NCBI GenBank assembly: GCA_030655095.1
Contig: JAURWF010000026.1
Span: 1-9,891 of the forward strand
Reading direction: 5' to 3'
DNA: 9,891 nucleotides
Source: a bacterium
GTDB taxonomy: Bacteria; Patescibacteriota; Patescibacteriia; Patescibacteriales; GWC2-42-12
The notes under the pieces are model-generated. The model worked only from the letters and a program-made list of their open reading frames with translations. It made no database searches and was not told where the DNA came from. The translations under genes were made by a program, and so were the position numbers. Shown in pieces: positions 1-5,604 of this stretch (positions within the stretch are counted from its first letter, which is position 1; each line of letters opens with the position of its first letter).

Positions 1-1887
1 ACTATCAAACAAAAATCCTGCAAGTGCTTTACATAGCTCCGTTTTACCTACACCTGTTGGGCCTAAAAATAAAAAGCTGCCGTAAGGACGTCCAGGGTCA
101 CCTAGGCCAGAGCGTGAGCGGCGAATAGCATCGGACACCAGCCGAACAGCTTCGTCCTGCCCAACTACGCGCTCATGCAGTTTCGTTTCCATGGTCAGCA
201 GTTTGCCGCGTTCACCTTGCATCATTTTAGAAACAGGAATCCCCGTAGCGCGGCTAACGACCTCGGCAATTTCATCTGCGCCTACTTCAGTACGCAGCAT
301 TCTATTTTTTGCTTCAGTTGAAGTGGCTTCCGTATTTGAAGCCTGCTTTAACTGTGCTTCAAGCGCAGGTAATTTCCCGTACTGCAACTCTGAAACCTTT
401 TGCCATTCGCCTTTGCGAGTCGCTTCTTCCATTTCAAATTTAACTTTCTCTATCGCTTCTTTAATATGTGATGAACCTTGAACTTGCGCTTTTTCAGCCT
501 TCCACACATCTTCTAAATCTGCATATTCTTTTTCAAGTTTTACAATTTCTTCTTCAATTAAATCAAAGCGTTTCTTACTACCTTCGTCTTTTTCACGGCG
601 CACGGCTTCACGTTCAATTTTAAGTTGAATCAACCGTCGTTCAAGTTTGTCCAGCACTTCTGGTTTAGAGTCAATTTCCATTTTGATGCGCGAAGCGGCT
701 TCATCAATCAAATCAATCGCCTTATCTGGTAAAAAGCGATCGGTAATATAGCGGTGCGAAAGCTCTGCCGCAGCCACAATCGCAGGATCAGTAATTTCTA
801 CACCGTGATGCAGCTCGTACTTTTCTTTCAGCCCACGCAAAATTGCAATAGTCGCTTCTACAGTTGGCTCATCAACCAACACTTTTTGAAAGCGACGTTC
901 TAAAGCTGCATCTTTCTCAATATATTTTCTATATTCATCTAAGGTTGTTGCACCAACACAATGTAGTTCGCCTCTCGCCAATGCTGGTTTTAGCATGTTG
1001 CCTGCATCCATCGCACCTTCGGCTTTACCCGCGCCTACCATGGTATGAATTTCATCAATAAATACGATGGTTTGACCTTCATCCTGCGCTAATTCTTTCA
1101 GCACAGATTTCAAGCGCTCTTCAAAATCGCCACGATATTTAGCGCCCGCCAACAATGCCGCCATATCAAGGCTCAACACTTTCTTACCTTTGAGCGAGTC
1201 AGGTACCTCACCATTCACAATGCGTTGCGCCAGACCCTCCACAATTGCCGTTTTACCTACACCAGGCTCACCAATCAGCACAGGGTTGTTTTTAGTGCGG
1301 CGCCCCAAAATTTGAATGGCGCGCCGAATTTCATCATCACGTCCAATCACCGGGTCTAGCTTGCCTAATCTAGCGCGTTCAGTTAAATCTACGGTATATT
1401 TTTTAAGTGACTCACGGTTAGACTCTGCATCAGACTCATTCACTTGCTCGCCACCACGCACTTCGTTAATTGCCAGCTCTAAAGCAGATTTAGATAAACC
1501 GTGGGTTTTGAGCAACTTACCTGCAGGGCCTTTATCTTCTGCCAATGCCAGTAAAAACATCTCACTCGCAATAAAACCATCACCTCGTTTTAAAGCAAGT
1601 TTATCGGTTACATTGAGTAAATTATTGAGGTCGCGCGAGATTGATACTTCTCCAGCACTATCTGATGATTTTGCCAAGTTACTAATCGCACTCATGAGCC
1701 CTGTTTTAAGTGGCGCCAAATGTACGCCAGCATGGGCAAGTAGCGAACTCGTTCCGCCATCATCCTGCTTAATTAAGGCATCCAGCAAGTGTAGAGATTC
1801 AATCGTCGGACTATCATTGGCGACAGCCGAACTCTGCGCGTCATTCAGAGCCTGTTGAAATTTAGTCGTTAATTTATCAAAGCGCAT
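1..1887 (-). CDS. clpB: ATP-dependent disaggregase chaperone ClpB, N-terminal 629 codons (3' end outside window)
   Basis: ClpB is a cytoplasmic hexameric AAA+ machine that, with DnaK/DnaJ/GrpE, pulls polypeptides out of aggregates after heat stress. The reading frame is open from the ATG at 1887 down to base 1. Visible parts are the N-domain (about 1-145), NBD1 with Walker A GEPGVGKT (206-213), Walker B with D278-E279, pore-loop Tyr251 in KYRGD and arginine fingers R331-R332, then a charged coiled-coil middle domain (about 400-525). NBD2 follows with Walker A GPTGVGKT (609-616). The middle domain separates it from ClpA and ClpC. About 230 residues of the usual ~860, including the NBD2 Walker B, lie beyond the left edge. 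The start is supported by the ClpB-like opening MRFDKLT and by GGAG (1894-1897) six bases upstream. It is transcribed divergently from ccoI, with a heat-shock promoter directly upstream. Identification is very secure. Confidence 0.98.
   Translation of the reverse strand, partial: MRFDKLTTKFQQALNDAQSSAVANDSPTIESLHLLDALIKQDDGGTSSLLAHAGVHLAPLKTGLMSAISNLAKSSDSAGEVSISRDLNNLLNVTDKLALKRGDGFIASEMFLLALAEDKGPAGKLLKTHGLSKSALELAINEVRGGEQVNESDAESNRESLKKYTVDLTERARLGKLDPVIGRDDEIRRAIQILGRRTKNNPVLIGEPGVGKTAIVEGLAQRIVNGEVPDSLKGKKVLSLDMAALLAGAKYRGDFEERLKSVLKELAQDEGQTIVFIDEIHTMVGAGKAEGAMDAGNMLKPALARGELHCVGATTLDEYRKYIEKDAALERRFQKVLVDEPTVEATIAILRGLKEKYELHHGVEITDPAIVAAAELSHRYITDRFLPDKAIDLIDEAASRIKMEIDSKPEVLDKLERRLIQLKIEREAVRREKDEGSKKRFDLIEEEIVKLEKEYADLEDVWKAEKAQVQGSSHIKEAIEKVKFEMEEATRKGEWQKVSELQYGKLPALEAQLKQASNTEATSTEAKNRMLRTEVGADEIAEVVSRATGIPVSKMMQGERGKLLTMETKLHERVVGQDEAVRLVSDAIRRSRSGLGDPGRPYGSFLFLGPTGVGKTELCKALAGFLFDS
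1441..1455 (-). promoter_or_regulatory. Possible internal translation start of clpB (GTG codon 149)
   Basis: Codon 149 of clpB is GTG (1443-1441), preceded by a G-rich stretch (1455-1447) that contains GGTGG and GAG. E. coli ClpB is known to be made in a second, N-domain-less form from a GTG at codon 149, and this codon falls at the same number in the linker after the N-domain. That this GTG is used here is inference: GAG sits only three bases from it, and GGTGG is a modest ribosome-binding site. Confidence 0.4.
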
Positions 1888-1918
1888 GCTTCACTCCAAT
1901 TAAGTTTATATACCTTTA

Positions 1919-1946
1919 GGATGGGGCTTATTCATTGTTTTTCAAT
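1919..1946 (-). promoter_or_regulatory. Sigma-32 (RpoH) heat-shock promoter of clpB
   Basis: Read on the minus strand, TTGAAA (1945-1940) is followed after 13 bases by CCCCATCC (1926-1919). This matches the RpoH consensus CTTGAA / CCCCATnT at every core position except the leading C of the -35. The -10 ends 31 bases before the clpB ATG, so the transcript would start near 1912 with a leader of about 25 bases that includes the GGAG ribosome-binding site. clpB is a standard member of the heat-shock regulon, so both the motif and its placement agree. No competing sigma-70 promoter was obvious. Confidence 0.85.
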
Positions 1947-2037
1947 ATATAATTATGATTTGGTGCTTAAATATACTTTTGTCAATATTCTAAACTTCTA
2001 GCATTTATTACAATCTCACGGTTGGATTCATTAGTTT

Positions 2038-2051
2038 TTGATCCACCTCAA
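2038..2051 (+). promoter_or_regulatory. FNR/Anr-type binding site upstream of ccoI
   Basis: TTGAT-CCAC-CTCAA matches the FNR/Anr palindrome TTGAT-N4-ATCAA with one mismatch, in the right half-site. Such sites commonly drive cbb3 oxidase and maturation genes when oxygen is low, and the neighbouring ccoI-ccoS pair fits that role. The centre (2044.5) is only 25.5 bases before the first ATG of ccoI. If the site acts as a class II activator (centred at -41.5), transcription would begin near 2085-2086, inside the currently assumed coding region. A 4-of-6 match to a -10 box, CACAAT (2073-2078), lies at about the right distance. It is also 87 bases upstream of the clpB sigma-32 -35 box, and no effect on clpB is implied. 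Confidence 0.6.
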
Positions 2052-2069
2052 ACTAGACTGCAATAAACA

Positions 2070-4463
2070 ATGCACAATATCGTATGGAACGAACTTTTGC
2101 TTACAACTAGTTTAACGACTGAAACCCCTTCACCAAACCCTTCTTGGAAAATTCTAGACACCCAAGATCAATGGCAGCGTTTTAGCCAGCCCGTTGGTGA
2201 CGACCCAACTCAGCCACTTGTACAATCCAGCTTATTGCTAGATGGGTTACGCTGTGCGGCCTGTTCTGGCATTGTTGAGCGTGGGTTAAGCGGGTTGTCA
2301 GGTATTATTAGCGCACGAGTCAGTATGTCTAAAAAACGTGCCGTTGTGGTTTGGTCACCAGCACTGACTAACCCTTCAACGATATTAGCGGCAATTCAGG
2401 CACTGGGCTATAGCGCAAGTCCAGCGTCGCATAATGAAAATCAGTTAAACGCTACAGCTAAGAATCGTTCTGCCTTTTGGCGATGGTTAGTCGCTGGCTT
2501 TTGTATGATGCAAGTCATGATGTATGCCAGCCCAAGTTATTTTACAAAAGCTGGCGATATCGCCAGTGACATTAGTCACTTGCTCAACTGGGCATCATGG
2601 CTGTTAAGTTTGCCTGTCATGCTGTTTTCTAGCAGCACTTTTTTTAGCAATGCATTTCGTGATTTAAAGCTCAAGCAAATTAGCATGGATTTGCCAGTCG
2701 CATTGGGCATAGGCATTACCTTTATAGTCAGTTCTGCCGCAACATTTGACCCAAGTGGCTGGTGGGGAAATGTCGTGTATTTTGACTCTCTCACGATGTT
2801 CGTGTTCTTTTTACTTTCCGCACGTTTAATCGAAGTCAAATTACACAGTAAAACATTAGGCGCCATGGAGTCATTGGTCAGTCGTATTCCCGAAAATATC
2901 GAACGCCAAAATACTGACCGCTCTTATAGTCGCGTGTTGAACAGCCAGCTTAATATTGGCGATATTGTTCGCGTGCATATTGGTGAGGCTTTTCCTGGTG
3001 ATGGTAAACTCGTCTCAACAGATGCTGGTTCAAACAGTACCAAAGTGGATGAATCTTTATTAACAGGGGAATCAACACCCATTCATAAAAACGTGCATGA
3101 TAAAGTCATTGCGGGTAGTTACAATCTGGGGCAAACCGTTAATATCGTACTTGAAAATATTGGTGAATCTACGCAATATGGTCAGATAGTCAACTTAATC
3201 AATCAGGCCGCAATTGAAAAACCAAGGTTATCGCAACTGGCGGATAGAGTTGCTAGGCCATTCCTGTTCTTTGTTATTTTAAGTGCCGTTGTTGCGGCCA
3301 CTTTATTATGGAATATTGATCATGGGCGCGCATTAATGACTGCCGCCGCCGTGCTGATTGTGACCTGCCCTTGCGCACTATCGCTTGCTACACCAGCGGC
3401 TATGCTCGCCAGCGCTAGTGCTTTTGTTAAACGCGGCATTTTAATCAGACGCTTACAAGCCATTGAAAGCATTGCCAATATTGATACCGTTATTTTTGAT
3501 AAAACTGGCACGCTGACAGACAATCACATTGAAATAAAATCCATTCGCTACAAAAGCGGCATCACAGAGGCTAATGCGCTTGAGATGGCCGCAGCCATTG
3601 CACAACACTCAATGCACCCTATTTCACGCGCACTGCTTAGTGCCTACCAGCAATCTTTACTGCAACATGATTTACCAAAAAATCCAAGTATTGAATTAAC
3701 TGATATTCATGAAGAAGTAGGCGCTGGGATAAGTGCTAAATTCAACAACCATGCGCTTTACTCAGGTGGCTTAGCACTTGGTTCCGCTAAGTTTTGTACC
3801 GATGATTCTCATGTCATCCCCGTTGCAGATAAGCACTATCAACAAGTATTTTTAGCTAATGATGATGGCTGGCTAGCTACATTTAACTTGCAAGAAGCCA
3901 TAAAAGGCAATGTAGCACACTCTATTTCACAGCTAAAAGAAGCAAAGCTTGAAGTTGAGCTTTTATCAGGCGATCAGTTGCATACCGTAGAAAATACCGC
4001 ACACGCTATTGGCATTACGCAATTTCAAGCCGCGTGTAGCCCGCAAGATAAATTACTGCGATTGCAAACACTCAAACAACTAGGCAAAAAAATATTGATG
4101 ATAGGTGACGGGCTAAATGACGGGCCAATATTAGCCAGTGCACATGTATCAATCGCCATGGGAAAAGGCGTTCCGCTAACACTTGCACATGCAGACTATG
4201 TGCTGCTGAACGGTGATATTAGTCAAATTCCACAGCTCATTCAGCATGCGCAAAAGACCATGCGGGTAATTAAACAAAATATTACTTGGGCAATTGTTTA
4301 CAATGCTGTTTGTATTCCTCTCGCATTTTTTGGTTTACTAACAGCATGGCAAGCGGGTTTAGGCATGGCAATTAGCTCAATCATCGTAGTGGCTAATGCC
4401 TTGCGCTTAACGCAATTTTCAACACCTGCACTAGCGTCAGATGCATCATTAAAGGCTAAATAA
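2070..4463 (+). CDS. ccoI: Copper-translocating P1B-type ATPase for cbb3 oxidase assembly (CcoI/FixI type)
   Basis: This inner-membrane ATPase exports Cu(I) from the cytoplasm and is needed to supply copper to the cbb3-type oxidase (CopA2/FixI branch). The 797-residue product has one heavy-metal-associated domain with GLRCAAC (59-65, Cys62 and Cys65). Membrane segments follow, with the actuator TGES at 332-335 and the transport motif CPC at 433-435 in TM6. The phosphorylation motif is DKTGT (477-481, Asp477), the P1B His-Pro motif is H516-P517, and the hinge is GDGLNDGP (679-686). The last segments carry YN (744-745) and MAISS (766-770), which fit Cu(I) specificity. The overlap with ccoS favours CcoI over a detoxifying CopA. 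The N-terminus is short and lacks the extra Cys-rich domain of many FixI proteins. The start is uncertain: ATG 2070 has no ribosome-binding site and sits close to the FNR-type site. TTG 2097 is an alternative that keeps the whole recognisable N-terminal region. Confidence 0.93.
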   Translation: MHNIVWNELLLTTSLTTETPSPNPSWKILDTQDQWQRFSQPVGDDPTQPLVQSSLLLDGLRCAACSGIVERGLSGLSGIISARVSMSKKRAVVVWSPALTNPSTILAAIQALGYSASPASHNENQLNATAKNRSAFWRWLVAGFCMMQVMMYASPSYFTKAGDIASDISHLLNWASWLLSLPVMLFSSSTFFSNAFRDLKLKQISMDLPVALGIGITFIVSSAATFDPSGWWGNVVYFDSLTMFVFFLLSARLIEVKLHSKTLGAMESLVSRIPENIERQNTDRSYSRVLNSQLNIGDIVRVHIGEAFPGDGKLVSTDAGSNSTKVDESLLTGESTPIHKNVHDKVIAGSYNLGQTVNIVLENIGESTQYGQIVNLINQAAIEKPRLSQLADRVARPFLFFVILSAVVAATLLWNIDHGRALMTAAAVLIVTCPCALSLATPAAMLASASAFVKRGILIRRLQAIESIANIDTVIFDKTGTLTDNHIEIKSIRYKSGITEANALEMAAAIAQHSMHPISRALLSAYQQSLLQHDLPKNPSIELTDIHEEVGAGISAKFNNHALYSGGLALGSAKFCTDDSHVIPVADKHYQQVFLANDDGWLATFNLQEAIKGNVAHSISQLKEAKLEVELLSGDQLHTVENTAHAIGITQFQAACSPQDKLLRLQTLKQLGKKILMIGDGLNDGPILASAHVSIAMGKGVPLTLAHADYVLLNGDISQIPQLIQHAQKTMRVIKQNITWAIVYNAVCIPLAFFGLLTAWQAGLGMAISSIIVVANALRLTQFSTPALASDASLKAK

Positions 4464-4606
4464 TGGATATTTTATTTATACTCATTCCGCTCTCTGTAGT
4501 GATGGCACTAGTGATACTAGGCGGACTTTGGTGGGCAGTATATGGTGGTCAGTTTGAAGATATTGAAGAAGAAGGCAGAAGAATTTTTGAGGAAGATAAA
4601 GATTAA
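4463..4606 (+). CDS. ccoS: cbb3-type cytochrome oxidase assembly protein CcoS
   Basis: This is a 47-residue single-span membrane protein, of the family's usual small size. One hydrophobic segment (about 3-26, with the GGLWWAVY exit) is followed by the family signature GQFEDIEEEGRRIFEEDKD (29-47), an acidic tail that would face the cytoplasm. CcoS is required in other bacteria for a mature, cofactor-loaded cbb3 oxidase, though its exact biochemistry is not settled. Its ATG overlaps the ccoI stop codon as TAATG, so the two are almost certainly co-transcribed and translationally coupled. The ccoI-ccoS pairing is the standard arrangement and is the best evidence that the upstream ATPase serves the oxidase. 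Confidence 0.93.
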   Translation: MDILFILIPLSVVMALVILGGLWWAVYGGQFEDIEEEGRRIFEEDKD

Positions 4607-4681
4607 CGGATGCCAAGACTTGAGTAATCGAAAACTCTGCACACCACAACTCACACACGCCAGCGTTAACATACACATCAT

Positions 4682-5341
4682 ATGCAAACAGTACTTATTT
4701 ACAGCGCGCTATTAATGGGTTTAGCAGGAGGCCCGCACTGCGTAGCGATGTGTGGAGCGGCCTGCACTTCATTTACCCAGTCACCTGAAAAACCACATGC
4801 AATTAAACTTTATCATTTAGGTCGTTTATGTGGCTATGCCACGCTGGGCGGCATTGCCACATTTGCGATACAAAGTATTGCTTGGCTATCAAACTACAGT
4901 TCAATACTGCATCCACTTTGGACTTTTTTTCATGTACTGGTGTTTTTTTGGGGCTTGTTACTACTTGTTTATGCACGCCAACCCATTTGGGTAGACCAAG
5001 CAGGGCGAAAAATTTGGCAGCATGTCAAAAAACTAAGCTTGATTCAAGGCGGTCATTTTTACATAGGCATGCTATGGGCATTAATGCCATGCGGCTTGCT
5101 TTACTCTGCACTCATCATCGCCTCGTTTAATGGCAATCCACTAGGTGGTGCACTCAGCATGGCGGCATTTGCCATAGGTTCTAGCGTTTCTTTGTTTTTT
5201 GCGCCGTGGCTGTGGTTAAAGCTTAAAACAAATTTAGTAGAGCCTTATGGTATGCGGCTTGCAGGCGCACTACTAAGCGGAGCAAGCGCGTGGGCCATTT
5301 GGATGGAGTTAAGCCATAACACCAAAGTATGGTGCATGTAA
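4682..5341 (+). CDS. TauE/SafE-like (DsbD_2 / UreH-type) membrane protein, likely cbb3 or copper-related
   Basis: The 219-residue polytopic inner-membrane protein has about six hydrophobic segments (roughly 3-16, 46-66, 76-97, 126-148, 154-180, 190-208). The N-terminus carries GGPHCVAMCG (16-25), giving a His19-Cys20-x3-Cys24 motif, and a second Cys lies in MPCGL (135-139). These two half-motifs are typical of the family annotated as sulfite exporter TauE/SafE or DsbD_2 (COG2836-like), which often follows ccoIS in proteobacteria. The Cys pairs suggest metal or thiol/disulfide chemistry in the membrane. Sulfite export is only a family label, and a role in oxidase maturation is inferred from context. 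ATG 4682 is 75 bases after ccoS and has no clear ribosome-binding site. An in-frame stop at 4667 rules out an earlier start, and the first membrane segment begins almost at once, which supports this ATG. Confidence 0.82.
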   Translation: MQTVLIYSALLMGLAGGPHCVAMCGAACTSFTQSPEKPHAIKLYHLGRLCGYATLGGIATFAIQSIAWLSNYSSILHPLWTFFHVLVFFWGLLLLVYARQPIWVDQAGRKIWQHVKKLSLIQGGHFYIGMLWALMPCGLLYSALIIASFNGNPLGGALSMAAFAIGSSVSLFFAPWLWLKLKTNLVEPYGMRLAGALLSGASAWAIWMELSHNTKVWCM

Positions 5342-5398
5342 CACGTCCAATTTACAAACCAGATCAACGCATCAACAACCCACTCCCCGCCACTTAAA

Positions 5399-5413
5399 TC
5401 TGCTTTCAGCAGA
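5399..5413. repeat. Small hairpin (6-bp stem, 3-base loop) after the cco group
   Basis: TCTGCT (5399-5404) and AGCAGA (5408-5413) form a perfect inverted repeat around TTC. It lies 57 bases after the stop of the TauE-like gene. No run of T follows it, so it is not a convincing Rho-independent terminator on its own. It could be part of a folded 3' end together with the hairpin at 5437-5465. Confidence 0.4.
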
Positions 5414-5436
5414 CACAAATGTAGTGGCAATCACCT

Positions 5437-5465
5437 GAATTAAGCACGTATTTCGTACTTAATTC
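5437..5465. terminator. Strong AT-rich hairpin between the cco group and the c-di-GMP operon (possible terminator)
   Basis: GAATTAAGCACG (5437-5448) and CGTACTTAATTC (5454-5465) pair with one mismatch around a five-base loop, TATTT. A further T-A pair (5436/5466) extends the stem to 13 positions. The stem is long but AT-rich, and what follows on the plus strand is ATCTATTGTAATTTT, not a clean T run. A terminator of the cco transcript is the simplest reading because the hairpin lies in the only sizeable gap between two co-directional groups. A protein-binding operator for the downstream genes is the alternative. The inverted repeat itself is certain; its function is not. Confidence 0.45.
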
Positions 5466-5540
5466 ATCTATTGTAATTTTATTCCAAGCGTATATTTGCA
5501 CTTAAGTTACACGAATAATTGCCGATAAAAAATGACGTCC

Positions 5541-5572
5541 TAACCTTTTAAATTAATCATGCAATTAGGTTA
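5541..5572. repeat. Inverted repeat TAACCT-N20-AGGTTA upstream of the GGDEF/EAL gene
   Basis: TAACCT (5541-5546) and AGGTTA (5567-5572) are perfect inverted copies. Inside them AATT (5551-5554) can pair with AATT (5563-5566) if four bases bulge out on the left arm. The element ends 32 bases before the GTG start, a position that suits an operator or a leader RNA structure. Six-base arms in AT-rich DNA can arise by chance, so this is recorded as structure only. Confidence 0.35.
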
Positions 5573-5604
5573 TTTCGCTATTTATTTTAGAGACACCTTA
5601 GCAA

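Larger units (their letters stand above)
5342..5604. other. Non-coding gap of 263 bp before the c-di-GMP operon
   Basis: No open frame here has coding character. The gap holds three inverted repeats (5399-5413, 5437-5465, 5541-5572) and becomes very AT-rich after 5437. A promoter for the downstream genes is expected here. TTGCAC (5496-5501) could be a -35, but no acceptable -10 follows at 16-18 bases, and no sigma-54 GG-N10-GC pair was found. No good FNR-type palindrome was seen. Confidence 0.6.

Noticed and set aside
1316..1858. A 180-codon open frame on the plus strand, and shorter ones at 191-481 and 864-1061
   Set aside because: They lie wholly antisense to clpB, whose conserved motifs fix the true frame. 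Their products are Ser/Pro/His-rich with no recognisable domain.
2084..2110. An eight-codon plus-strand frame (ATG 2084 to TAG) that could be a leader peptide for ccoI
   Set aside because: It has no ribosome-binding site, no attenuator fold and no biased codons; a chance frame is the simpler reading.
2576..2866. Minus-strand frames inside ccoI (also 3320-3523)
   Set aside because: They are antisense shadows of the membrane and CPC regions of the ATPase, with no independent support.
4482..4676. A 64-codon minus-strand frame over ccoS and the following gap
   Set aside because: It is antisense to ccoS, whose family signature is clear, and its product has no recognisable feature.
4828..5130. 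A 100-codon plus-strand frame overlapping the TauE-like gene
   Set aside because: It is out of frame with the membrane protein, whose Cys motifs and hydrophobic segments are coherent; the product has no domain.
5245..5430. A 61-codon minus-strand frame spanning the end of the TauE-like gene and the gap
   Set aside because: Most of it is antisense to the membrane protein; it has no domain and no ribosome-binding site that would set it apart.
5496..5530. A sigma-70 promoter for the GGDEF/EAL operon starting with TTGCAC
   Set aside because: No reasonable -10 hexamer is found 16-18 bases downstream; the nearest AT-rich hexamers are at 12 or 22 bases.
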